A DNA stretch of 53,404 bases, taken from positions 1 to 53,404 of the forward strand of contig PLUL01000079.1 in the NCBI GenBank assembly GCA_003164895.1, in the 5' to 3' direction. The number at the start of each line of letters is the position of its first letter. The stretch's first letter is position 1. Positions 1 through 7,460 of this stretch are shown here, one piece after another. The position numbers and the translations under genes were made by a program. The DNA is from Bacteroidota bacterium (GTDB lineage: Bacteria > Bacteroidota > Bacteroidia > Palsa-948). The notes below the pieces were generated by a model. It was not told where the DNA came from. It made no database searches and saw nothing but the letters and a program-made list of their open reading frames with translations.

Positions 1-97
1 GGGTGGTGAGTAGTTACAAAAAACTACATGGTGAACATTATTTAATTAAATAATTTCTACCTTTAATATTTTTATCTTTATTGATTCATTTACATCA

Positions 98-354
98 ATG
101 AGTTACTCTACTTTTAACGAATCTCAAACACGCTATAATCTCATTGACCCCGAACTGGTTAAGGCTGCGTGGAATCTTTCCGACCGCACTTCAGTAGTTT
201 TGAAATCCCGGTAGAAGGATATGATGCCTCACCTCAAAGTGGCATTACAGATTATTGTTTGTTCCGAAGTAATGGAGAAGTATTGGCGGTGATCGAAGCA
301 AAGAAAACAAGACGGGACGCAAGAGTAGGAAAAGAACAGGTGCTTCGCTATTAA
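98..354 (+). pseudogene. N-terminal fragment of a type I restriction HsdR subunit
   Basis: Reading from the ATG at 98 gives a start typical of HsdR N-terminal domains, with an R-Y-N-L-I-D-P-E-L segment and W-N-L-S-D-R. The frame closes at a TAG near 216. The homology continues in the next frame from about 190, with FEIPVEGYDA, then G-I-T-D-Y-C-L-F and V-I-E-A-K-K-T-R-R-D followed by EQVLRY, which match the conserved D...EAK nuclease region of the family. A TAA follows at 352-354 and no helicase part is present. At least one indel plus truncation means it cannot make a working restriction subunit. No hsdM or hsdS is visible nearby. Confidence 0.7.
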
Positions 355-402
355 TATCTGTAATATTCATTAAATTCCTTAATATTGTCCTGAATTTTTA
401 CA

Positions 403-519
403 ATGACCCTTTCTGTTTATCTTGCCTCTTGTGGAGAAGACCAATCTTCAATAAGAAATGACCTGGCATCGGTTCTAAATCGTGCTGGAATAAATGTTAT
501 TCCAGAAGTAATAGGATAG
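403..519 (+). pseudogene. Possible TIR-like or DUF4062-like N-terminal fragment
   Basis: A 38-codon frame starts with a short strand (L-S-V-Y-L-A-S), then a helix with I-R-N-D-L-A-S-V-L and a second strand G-I-N-V-I-P-E-V. This is the opening beta-alpha-beta pattern of TIR or DUF4062-like proteins, which would normally run for 120 residues or more. It stops at TAG with no continuation. The assignment is by pattern only. The rest of 361-659 holds nothing I can identify. Confidence 0.3.
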
Positions 520-659
520 GGTAAGGTCGATTTTTAATGTAGGTTTAGCATTAACCCAAAGTCCAAAGAAAGAAGCGTTATATATTTAACAACTTTGTCT
601 TGCTCATTTGTTTCCATGTTGTATTCACTTTTGACACTCAGGGAGCCTATTCTGTCTGT

Positions 660-1025
660 TTATTTACCAATAATTTTTTTTCTGTGTTCCATACCCCAAT
701 CCGCCAACTCATTAATTACTTTCTCAAGTGTCCTGCCGTATTCTGTAATTTCATACTCTACTGTGGGTGGAAATGTATCGTAAACTGTCCGTTTGATAAG
801 TTGGTTTATCTCTAAGTCTTTCAACTCTTTTGAAAGCATTTTATCGGTTATCCTGTCAATATCTTTTGAGATTTGTTTAAACCGCTTTGCTCTGGAAGAA
901 ACGGAAATCAAAATTGGTAGCTTCCATTTGCCATTTAAAACATCTAAAGCATCTTTTACCGCTCTCACTTTTCCTGAGCAGTTCTCCTGTGTATGGATTT
1001 TTACTTTGTTCTTACTTGCTACCAT
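660..1025 (-). CDS. HxlR-family winged-helix transcriptional regulator
   Basis: This 121-residue protein has the full HxlR pattern: a single N-terminal Cys (C16), then D-A-L-D-V-L-N-G-K-W-K-L-P-I-L, the I-T-D-K-M-L-S-K-E-L-K-D-L-E recognition region and the wing Y-E-I-T-E-Y-G-R-T-L. Family members are dimeric repressors or activators, and several sense electrophiles or oxidants through the N-terminal Cys. It is divergent from the DoxX-like gene at 1147, the usual arrangement for a regulator and its target. Two matched CTAT-N8-ATAG boxes in the spacer are candidate operators. Length fits the family. Confidence 0.9.
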   Translation of the reverse strand: MVASKNKVKIHTQENCSGKVRAVKDALDVLNGKWKLPILISVSSRAKRFKQISKDIDRITDKMLSKELKDLEINQLIKRTVYDTFPPTVEYEITEYGRTLEKVINELADWGMEHRKKIIGK

Positions 1026-1039
1026 TGTGTTTTGTTTTA

Positions 1040-1073
1040 CTATCCCTTAGTATAGCGCTATCGAATGGTATAG
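1040..1073. promoter_or_regulatory. Tandem CTAT-N8-ATAG operator candidates
   Basis: Two 16-bp inverted repeats, CTAT-CCCTTAGT-ATAG at 1040-1055 and CTAT-CGAATGGT-ATAG at 1058-1073, lie 18 bp apart between the HxlR gene and the divergent DoxX gene. A perfect TAnnTTTG element (TAAGTTTG, 1101-1108) follows in the DoxX direction. The boxes are the natural place for HxlR binding. The link is inferred from position and symmetry. Confidence 0.5.
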
Positions 1074-1146
1074 TAATATATTTTATATAGCAAATGTAAA
1101 TAAGTTTGTAGTGTTAAACATACATTATTTACAAAAAATAAAATCA

Positions 1147-1503
1147 ATGAATACAATAATATGGATAATTCAAGGAGTTTTGGCAGCAATTTTCTTATTA
1201 GCTGCGATAAAGAAAATTATTACGCAAAAACAAAAATTAATTGACGAAAAACAAATTGATCCGGATGGATCTGCTTTACCGATAAGGCTACTTGGATTTG
1301 TAGAAATTCTCGGAGTAATTGGTATTATATTACCTAAACTTATTGGAATTCTACCCATTCTAACATCACTTGCCGCAATTGGATTTAGTATTGTTATGGT
1401 AGGAGCATTTGTAATCCACTACAAAAAGAAAAATTATAAGATACTGCCTTTTTGGGTTCTCATATTTATTCTGTCTTTGATTGTAGCGTATTTCAGATTT
1501 TAA
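1147..1503 (+). CDS. DoxX-like small integral membrane protein
   Basis: About 118 residues with four hydrophobic segments. The first contains the L-L-A-A-I-K-K-I motif typical of DoxX-like proteins, followed by R-L-L-G-F-V-E-I-L-G-V-I-G. I chose the ATG at 1147, not the in-frame ATG at 1111, because the first membrane segment begins right after it and the preceding residues do not resemble the family. DoxX-like proteins sit in the inner membrane and several are under HxlR control for quinone or thiol stress. The exact substrate is unknown. It is divergent from the HxlR gene and shares its operator region. Confidence 0.8.
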   Translation: MNTIIWIIQGVLAAIFLLAAIKKIITQKQKLIDEKQIDPDGSALPIRLLGFVEILGVIGIILPKLIGILPILTSLAAIGFSIVMVGAFVIHYKKKNYKILPFWVLIFILSLIVAYFRF

Positions 1504-1504
1504 A

Positions 1505-1738
1505 CCAGGGAAAAATGAAGACAATCTTGGTCTATTTTTATCACTAACCCTGCATTTAACCGCGACCGAGGAACAGTATCAATTTTCGGAGCGAGACTAC
1601 ATTGGGGATTTTGAAGTCAAGATATAATCTATCCGCATTTACACTTTATATGTCGGAGGAGGGCTTTTCTGTTCAGAACTAAAAGTCCCGACTGAGTTTT
1701 CTAAAACTATAGTTGAGAAAAATTGGAACTCTTGGTGA
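1505..1738 (+). pseudogene. Degenerate coding debris
   Basis: In the 520-base gap after the DoxX gene one frame reads as plausible protein for about 75 codons, interrupted by a single TAA near 1625. It includes a segment T-E-E-Q-Y-Q-F-S-E-R-D-Y-I-G and later I-Y-T-L-Y-V-G-G-G-L-F. There is no credible start and I do not recognise the family. The rest of the gap to 2023 is AT-rich with nothing supportable. Confidence 0.25.
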
Positions 1739-2023
1739 TAGTACGAATAATTATCAGGTCAATTTAACCGATTGGCGGATTGATTTTTTTCTTTTGCTTA
1801 TTGCATGTTTAATAAAGAAGCAAAAGTAAAGACCGCCAAGTATATAACAATCTATCAGAATACTATTGCTCATTTGTACTTATTTAAAATATCTTTTCAA
1901 TAATGCAAATAAAACAATCTATTATTTCCAAAATATTATTTCAATGATAACATTATGTAAAATATTGGGATAGAAAAACAATAAACGATAAATAAAAAGG
2001 AAAGAGTGATTTATTTTTGTAGG

Positions 2024-2557
2024 TTATTTTTCTGTAGTTGGTTGTTTCCACCATTCAGATGACCATTCATTGTAAGGATGTAATTCTGTACCTTGCAAAT
2101 GATTTATATTTTTAGCATGTAACTCCGTCATTGCCTCAAATTTTTCATTGATTTTATTAGCTAAGTTTGTATGCACACTATATGATTCCATTACTTTTTT
2201 AGTATTATCAACAGTCGTTTTCCAAGATTTATCAAAGTAATGCCGAATCATTTTGAGCAACTTATCTGCATTGTCAGGATTTAATTCTCTCACCGCATTT
2301 TCTACATTGGAATTGAAGTCAACGGTAACTTCCATTTGCTGATAGTAGGTGCTAATGATAGAATCCAACGTGTTTTCTGAAAGCTCAATGGATTTACTAA
2401 AAATATTTTTTAGCGAATTAGCGGCAACTTCTTCATTGACCTGCAAAACAAAATCACCAAAAATATTGCTGTAGGAAATTGCTTCATTTGCTTTTTCTGA
2501 TCTTGTAGGAATAATTTCTTTCATCCTTACATCTTTTTCAATTAATTCGTTTACCAT
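2024..2557 (-). CDS. Phasin-like helical protein (paralogue 1)
   Basis: This 177-residue protein is hydrophilic and almost entirely helical, with no signal peptide or membrane segment. Its C-terminus carries Y-N-E-W-S-S-E-W-W-K, closely matching Y-S-E-W-A-T-N-W-W-K at the end of the protein encoded at 45398-46036. Such helical proteins with aromatic tails resemble phasins, which coat polyhydroxyalkanoate granules, but no PHA synthase lies in this window, so the role is uncertain. It is last in an apparent three-gene run (phosphatase, small protein, this gene) read from 3733. The gene order small protein then phasin-like protein is repeated at 9229-8445. Confidence 0.55.
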   Translation of the reverse strand: MVNELIEKDVRMKEIIPTRSEKANEAISYSNIFGDFVLQVNEEVAANSLKNIFSKSIELSENTLDSIISTYYQQMEVTVDFNSNVENAVRELNPDNADKLLKMIRHYFDKSWKTTVDNTKKVMESYSVHTNLANKINEKFEAMTELHAKNINHLQGTELHPYNEWSSEWWKQPTTEK

Positions 2558-2680
2558 TGTTTTTCTTGTTTTAAATTATTATTGACAAATCTATATTTAG
2601 CGTATTAGCGAATAATTTTCCTTATATTATTTGTTTGTAAAAAAAACGACGTTGTTGCCATAATGAACTTATGGATTTAT

Positions 2681-2859
2681 TTAGGTAGAAAAGAGACTCG
2701 CCGCCTCAGGCATTGGGTGATTATCTGCTTGTTTAATTTTATCAATATCTATACTTCTTTTAATAAGCATTAACTCGTAGTCAGAACAATTATCAAGATA
2801 AGCGTCTTTGAAAAAAAATCCCGGTCTTGAATGTATTTTATGGTTTCTTCTTTAGTCAT
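2681..2859 (-). pseudogene. Small conserved protein, copy A, frameshifted at a T8 run
   Basis: The start M-T-K-E-E-T-I-K-Y-I-Q matches M-S-K-E-E-T-I-N-Y-I-R of the intact 54-residue protein at 9065-9229. After the run of eight A (plus strand, 2811-2818) the match continues in another frame: K-D-A-Y-L-D-N-C-S-D-Y-E-L-M-L-I-K-R-S-I-D, against K-D-A-H-L-E-N-Y-S-D-H-E-L-M-L-I-K-I-S-I-D. Adding one base to the run restores a full frame ending at 2681. It starts 19 bases after the upstream phosphatase gene ends, so the two are probably co-transcribed. Function is unknown. The frame error may come from the assembly. Confidence 0.6.
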
Positions 2860-2878
2860 TTTGATGTAGAGATTATAA

Positions 2879-3733
2879 TTACAACCGCACTCCCAGAACA
2901 CAAACATCATCTGTTTGTATGTTATTGTTTTTCCAATCACTGAAAGCTGTAACGAGAAAAGTTTTTTGAATATCGGCAGGCAAATTAAATATGCCGGACA
3001 AGTAATTAAAAAAAGTTTTTGCCGACATTTTTTTATTTTCTGTTCCGCCAAACTGATGTTGAAAGCCATCCGAGGTCATATAGACCATTGTCCTTTCCGG
3101 CAATATCATTGTTTGTTCTTCGTAGGTGCGGTTCTTTTCAATCTGCCATCCGCCAATAGGATAATTGTGCCCTTTTAGTATCTGAGTTCCATTTTTGTTT
3201 ACAATAATTAATTTCCCTCTTGCGCCGCTAAAGCGCAATTCTCTGGTTTTACTATTAAATGCAGCAAGAGAAATTTCCATCCAATCATTATTTACTCTTT
3301 GATCTAAAAACATGTGAAACGCATCAATCCATTTCTTATCAATTTTATGCAACACATGTCCAAGTGTATCCCATTCTTTACCAAGCACTATATAATTAAG
3401 GTAACTGATTCCAAGTACCGATAACATAGCTCCTGAAACTCCGTGACCTGTGCAATCAGCAAGAGCAAATATTGACCAATCGTCTTTTCGAGTTAACCAA
3501 TAAAAATCTCCTCCTATAATATTCTGCGGCTGATATATGACAAAATATTCTTCAAACGCACGTTCAAAATGCCGCAGTTGTGGAAGCAAAGCTTGCTGAA
3601 TAGTTGCAGCATACGAAACACTATTGAACAATTCTTTGTTGATGTCATATAACCGCAGATACTTTTTTCGGAGTTCTGATGAGTCAATAGAATCAACTCT
3701 CTGAATGGGTTCATCTATAAAATTTGAAATCAT
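2879..3733 (-). CDS. SpoIIE/RsbU-type PP2C protein phosphatase
   Basis: This 284-residue soluble protein has the PP2C catalytic core of the SpoIIE family: A-A-T-I-Q-Q-A-L-L-P near residue 45, then N-I-I-G-G-D-F-Y-W with a metal-binding Asp, F-A-L-A-D-C-T-G-H-G-V-S-G-A-M-L-S, a G-A-R-G-K-L strand, M-T-S-D-G-F and a final Q-T-D-D-V-C-V-L-G. A short coiled segment precedes the domain. Such enzymes dephosphorylate STAS-type anti-anti-sigma proteins or feed kinase outputs into partner switches. A SpoIIAA/STAS-like protein is encoded at 11204-11593, but a direct link is speculation. It heads a minus-strand run with the small gene and the phasin-like gene. Confidence 0.85.
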   Translation of the reverse strand: MISNFIDEPIQRVDSIDSSELRKKYLRLYDINKELFNSVSYAATIQQALLPQLRHFERAFEEYFVIYQPQNIIGGDFYWLTRKDDWSIFALADCTGHGVSGAMLSVLGISYLNYIVLGKEWDTLGHVLHKIDKKWIDAFHMFLDQRVNNDWMEISLAAFNSKTRELRFSGARGKLIIVNKNGTQILKGHNYPIGGWQIEKNRTYEEQTMILPERTMVYMTSDGFQHQFGGTENKKMSAKTFFNYLSGIFNLPADIQKTFLVTAFSDWKNNNIQTDDVCVLGVRL

Positions 3734-3931
3734 ATATTGATTTTTTTATTTATTAAAAATAGAATACATTAATAACTTGAATGTTAAATGCAAATTATCA
3801 CTATGTAAATAAAGATCAAATGATTACTTTTCTCGTGTAAATTTGATGCGAGATGTGAAATGTTAACTTTTCCTTAAGTGAGCATAATGAACCCATGTTT
3901 TTATATCTTTAGAACCTAAAACAAAATCACA

Positions 3932-4324
3932 ATGAAACCAGCAATCAACCGCAAACCGTTACAAGTAAAATTAAATCATCTTATTAGTGCTTATGTTAAA
4001 TCGGTAACCGATGCCAATTCAAAAAAAATAAATAAGGCAATTAAGAAATCCAGTAAAAACATTGCGAAAGCTGTAACCAAACATATTAAGGATGAAAAAA
4101 CACTAAATCCTTTTTGGGAGAAATCTGCAAATAAAAAAAGAAAAATAAAAGCGAAAACAAAAAGTATAACAAAAGTCAAGGTTATAAAGAAGAAATCTGC
4201 GCCAAAAGTTGTCCGCAAAATTAGAAGAACAAAACCTGTTAAGATTGTTCAAAAAAAAGAAGTAACTCCTCCGATAACATCCGAAGTAAAAAAAGAACAG
4301 GAAATAACCTCCGGCAATAACTGA
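3932..4324 (+). CDS. Lysine-rich basic protein, histone H1-like
   Basis: 130 residues, extremely rich in Lys with very few acidic residues until the tail. The first 55 residues look helical; the middle is a low-complexity K/A/I/V/T/S tract with repeated K-K and R-K-I-R-R steps, as in bacterial H1-like or AlgP-like nucleoid proteins. The composition predicts nucleic-acid or polyphosphate binding. A plausible -7 element (TATCTTTA, 3904-3911) lies 20 bases upstream. No defined domain is recognised, so function is inferred from composition only. Confidence 0.6.
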   Translation: MKPAINRKPLQVKLNHLISAYVKSVTDANSKKINKAIKKSSKNIAKAVTKHIKDEKTLNPFWEKSANKKRKIKAKTKSITKVKVIKKKSAPKVVRKIRRTKPVKIVQKKEVTPPITSEVKKEQEITSGNN

Positions 4325-4345
4325 TTTGTTTTTTTAATTAGTATT

Positions 4346-4762
4346 TCACGAATGTGAATATAGAGCCATTTTATTCCCTTCGGAATCTCTAAAAATCGCA
4401 TAAAATCCTTTGTGATTATCAATAAACGTTTTTGGTATTGGTTCAACCATAACTCCGTCAGAAGGTTTGTTAGTGATAAGTGTCTTTGGTTTTTCTATCG
4501 TACCCTTGGAATTACGAATTTTCTCCAATGTTTCGTCAATAGAAATGACATTGAAAAACAAAACCGGACCGATATTCTGAATTGGTAAATGATCACACTT
4601 AACTATTGCACCAGAAAGAGTACCGGAATTTAGAGTAAAAACTCCGTGAAGAATTCCATTGAATGACTTTGTTTGAATTTCAAGTTCAAACACATGGGAA
4701 TAAAAGTGTACTGCTCTTTCAAAATTATATCCCGGAATTTCAATCCACCGAATGAGATTCAT
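4346..4762 (-). CDS. VOC (glyoxalase-like) family protein
   Basis: 138 residues with the vicinal-oxygen-chelate fold pattern. The N-terminal strand R-W-I-E-I-P is followed by A-V-H-F-Y-S-H-V-F-E-L-E-I, and the second module ends in F-Y-A-I-F-R-D-S-E-G-N-K-M-A-L-Y-S. The usual final metal-binding Glu position is occupied by F-R-D-S-E-G-N as in many uncharacterised VOC proteins. Substrate cannot be predicted. It follows a small membrane-protein gene (4790-4975) by 27 bases and is probably co-transcribed with it. Confidence 0.8.
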   Translation of the reverse strand: MNLIRWIEIPGYNFERAVHFYSHVFELEIQTKSFNGILHGVFTLNSGTLSGAIVKCDHLPIQNIGPVLFFNVISIDETLEKIRNSKGTIEKPKTLITNKPSDGVMVEPIPKTFIDNHKGFYAIFRDSEGNKMALYSHS

Positions 4763-4789
4763 ATGAGTTAATTTGTCAAATTGGAATGG

Positions 4790-4975
4790 CTAATACGCAT
4801 TTTCAGATGAAACTGTATTGTTTCTAATTTTTGTGTATGGCTTTGTCCCTTCATTCACTTTTGCATCACAAATAGAAACAAAAAATATTGTAATTATTCC
4901 CAATACTATTAATATTAACACAAAAAAAGACGGCTCTTTTATTACTTTAAAGTAGTTGAGATTCTTGATAGGCAT
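4790..4975 (-). CDS. Small single-span membrane protein
   Basis: 61 residues with one strong hydrophobic segment at about residues 16-35 flanked by a basic N-terminus, which predicts N-in topology and a short polar C-terminal tail. No known family is recognised. It lies just upstream of the VOC gene on the same strand. As a small ORF with a clear membrane segment and a tight downstream neighbour it is probably real. Confidence 0.45.
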   Translation of the reverse strand: MPIKNLNYFKVIKEPSFFVLILIVLGIITIFFVSICDAKVNEGTKPYTKIRNNTVSSENAY

Positions 4976-5134
4976 TTTTTTGTTTTATCGAAAGTCGATA
5001 CTTACCATAAACCAAATATTACATGAATCTTATTTATGTATTATCATTTTTATTTAATAATAGGATTATAGCCGGATAATATTCGATTTGTTGTTTCGCT
5101 TTGTAGATACATAAACATTTTTAAAAATAGCACC

Positions 5135-5338
5135 ATGACAAAACACACTCATCACAAAGAAGCTGCTCATCATTATGAAAGAGCAGCCCATCATCACAAA
5201 CAAGCTCATTCACACCATGAAAATGGAGACCACGAAAAAGCTGCGCATCATGCACACATTGCACACGGACATCATGAACAAGCCGAACATCATAGCCACG
5301 AAGCTGCTAAGAAACATACTCAGCACCATGACAAATAA
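5135..5338 (+). CDS. Histidine-rich small protein (24 His in 67 residues)
   Basis: The whole 67-residue protein is a run of H-H-x-x-A-A and H-H-E-x-A repeats with 24 histidines and many Lys, Glu and Ala. It should form an amphipathic helix or bind Ni, Zn or Cu. Similar Ala/His/Glu-rich small proteins are common beside stress genes in other bacteria, but their role is not established. It is monocistronic, with a strong terminator 46 bases downstream. No twin palindrome site like those of the 28-49 kb island is found upstream. Confidence 0.7.
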   Translation: MTKHTHHKEAAHHYERAAHHHKQAHSHHENGDHEKAAHHAHIAHGHHEQAEHHSHEAAKKHTQHHDK

Positions 5339-5383
5339 TTATAAATTTTAATTTATAATTATTACAACTTCCCTCTAAAAAAT

Positions 5384-5417
5384 ATCCCTCACCCAAAAGG
5401 TGGGGGATTCTTTTTTT
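5384..5417 (+). terminator. Rho-independent terminator after the His-rich gene
   Basis: ATCCCTCACC and GGTGGGGGAT form a 10-bp stem (one G-T pair) around a short A-rich loop, followed by C and seven T. It lies between the His-rich gene and the convergent kinase-like gene. Confidence 0.85.
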
Positions 5418-5442
5418 AATGTCGTCAAGTTTTAAATTGTAA

Positions 5443-6321
5443 TTATGGAATAATAATTTTTATGGAAACGGGTATCATTTGAACATGTAGGTTTTCTCCA
5501 AGTTCATGAGGTTCCCCGTCATAATGCACTGGTCCGCTTGATTGCCTAATTACTTTCACACTTGTCGCGTGAAATGTTTCCATGAATGAAGAATGATTCA
5601 GTTTCCCGCTGAACATTTTCATTCCTATAGAAAATGTATTCCAAACTCGGAATGGTTTTAAAATGCAAACATCCATCAGCCCATCAGCAATATCAGCTTG
5701 CGGTGCTATGAACGCATCGTTTCCATATTGCGATGCATTAGCGAAAGTTATTAAAAACGCTTCCCGTTCAATTTGCTTATCTCCGATCAGCAAAGTGTAA
5801 TGTTGCGGTTGATATTTTATAAACTGTGATAAAGTAAGTTTTACATAAGTTAAAAAACCTCGACTTTTACTTTCAGAAAATAATTTGCCGATGTAAGCAT
5901 CAAATCCCATTCCTGAAGTGGAAATAAAAAAAATATTGTTTACCAAACAACTGTCAATCATTGATGTTTTTCCTTTGTTAATTAACCGGATTGCCTTTTC
6001 GATTTTTAAAGGAATATTCAAATGTCTGGCAAGACCATTGCCGGAACCAACCGGAATTATCGCGAGAGCTTTAGAAGAATTAAAAACAGATTGTGCTACC
6101 AAATTAATTGTACCATCACCGCCAACTGCTGCAGCAATGTCAAAATCTTTTTCTCTGATATAAGTTTTTATTTCCTCTTTTTGTTTGGGATAATCCCAAA
6201 AAAGAAATTCAGGAATTATTTCGTCCGATAATTTTTCTTTTATCTGTTCTACAATTGGCGCTTTATCTGAGCCACCGGAAATAGGATTGATTACAAAAAT
6301 TGCTTTTTTCTTTTTGTCCAT
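5443..6321 (-). CDS. Diacylglycerol/sphingosine-kinase-like lipid kinase (YegS/DagK family)
   Basis: 292 residues with the DAGK catalytic N-terminal domain: V-I-N-P-I-S-G-G near residue 12, the nucleotide-binding V-G-G-D-G-T-I-N near residue 67, and I-P-V-G-S-G-N-G-L-A-R-H-L. The C-terminal beta domain ends with H-Y-D-G-E-P. Family enzymes phosphorylate diacylglycerol, sphingoid bases or related lipids with ATP. It is the last gene of a tight three-gene operon with a glycosyltransferase (8 bases upstream) and an LpxH-like phosphoesterase. The context points to a lipid or glycolipid substrate. Confidence 0.9.
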   Translation of the reverse strand: MDKKKKAIFVINPISGGSDKAPIVEQIKEKLSDEIIPEFLFWDYPKQKEEIKTYIREKDFDIAAAVGGDGTINLVAQSVFNSSKALAIIPVGSGNGLARHLNIPLKIEKAIRLINKGKTSMIDSCLVNNIFFISTSGMGFDAYIGKLFSESKSRGFLTYVKLTLSQFIKYQPQHYTLLIGDKQIEREAFLITFANASQYGNDAFIAPQADIADGLMDVCILKPFRVWNTFSIGMKMFSGKLNHSSFMETFHATSVKVIRQSSGPVHYDGEPHELGENLHVQMIPVSIKIIIP

Positions 6322-6329
6322 ATTTATTT

Positions 6330-7460
6330 TTATGCGTTAATTAATGCAGAATTAAATTCGGGAATCAGATAAGGATATAATTCATCCAATAATCTTTCAT
6401 TTGCGCTGTCAACCCATTGAGTAAATATTTTTTTACTGTTTTTATGTTTTGGCAGGTATTGAAAAAGCTTATCAATATCAAAACGATTAGAGTAAGTCCC
6501 TGCTCCGGCTTTGACTGCATCTCTTGCGTTGCAATATTGTTCAAAATGTCCTTCCACCGGAACCATAAACACCGGCTTTCCAAGATACATAGCTTCGCAG
6601 ACCGATTCAAAACCTGCAGTGGTGATAAGTGCTTTTGCTCCAGCCATCATCTCAAGAAAAATTTTGTCATTTAATTTATGAAAATGTAATTTATCGCTGT
6701 AACTAAAAACTTCTTCGTCTTTTCTGTCGGTAAAACAATGAATCATTGTATCCGGATTTTTTTTGTGCCATTCTATAATATCTTCCATGTACCCGATGTT
6801 CAGAAGGTAAGCGAGTAAATAACCTTCATTTTTTATTTCTTGCTGAAAGACTTCACTTCTTAAAAGAGGAGGCATGGCAATAATGGAATTTCTTTCGTTA
6901 TTATTTATTGGATAAAAAGATAGTGCAAATTTTTTTGCTGAACCCATGCTTGTAAGTGCAGTATAAAATTTCAAAGCAAGCATGTCCATAAATTTTCCTT
7001 TTGGAAATTCAAATCCCGGATGATGATAAATATATTGATGAGCAATACAAATCATCGGAACAGATGGTTTATTGAACAAATATAGAAGACCAATAAGCGG
7101 GTCATAAAAATTGATGATGATGGATGGATGGTGTTCGTTAATCTTATCTCGAATTATTTTCAAACTTTTTCTGAAAGAACCAAGATTCATCAGATTAGAA
7201 ACCACAGAAGGAATAATTTTTATGGATTTCATTTTTGAATCTGTCTTGAAATTTGGACTTTCAAATTGCGTAATAGGACATTTTATTTGTTGCTTCACAA
7301 AATCAGGAATACTGCGTTTGGGACTTTTACCTATTAAAACTTCTGAAACTGAAAATCCTGCTTTCATTAAAATATTTTGCAAAGCAATTGCTTGTGTCAT
7401 GTGTCCGCGTCCTTCACCCTGAACAATGAACATAAAATTTCCTTGCGATGAGTTCGTCAT
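6330..7460 (-). CDS. GT28/MurG-like glycosyltransferase
   Basis: 376 residues with the GT-B layout. The N-terminal G-E-G-R-G-H-M-T-Q-A loop matches the G-G-T-G-G-H loop of MurG-like enzymes. The C-terminal half has A-K-A-L-I-T-T-A-G-F-E-S-V-C-E-A-M-Y-L-G-K-P, the conserved sugar-nucleotide site, followed by V-P-V-E-G-H-F-E-Q-Y. Acceptor and sugar are not predictable. Its ATG overlaps the stop of the upstream phosphoesterase by one base (TAATG), so the two are translationally coupled. Confidence 0.85.
   Translation of the reverse strand: MTNSSQGNFMFIVQGEGRGHMTQAIALQNILMKAGFSVSEVLIGKSPKRSIPDFVKQQIKCPITQFESPNFKTDSKMKSIKIIPSVVSNLMNLGSFRKSLKIIRDKINEHHPSIIINFYDPLIGLLYLFNKPSVPMICIAHQYIYHHPGFEFPKGKFMDMLALKFYTALTSMGSAKKFALSFYPINNNERNSIIAMPPLLRSEVFQQEIKNEGYLLAYLLNIGYMEDIIEWHKKNPDTMIHCFTDRKDEEVFSYSDKLHFHKLNDKIFLEMMAGAKALITTAGFESVCEAMYLGKPVFMVPVEGHFEQYCNARDAVKAGAGTYSNRFDIDKLFQYLPKHKNSKKIFTQWVDSANERLLDELYPYLIPEFNSALINA

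Noticed and set aside
3821-3855. TGAT half-sites upstream of the phosphatase gene as a further regulon promoter
   Set aside because: Partner half-sites are poor and the spacing is 23 bp with no fitting -7 element.
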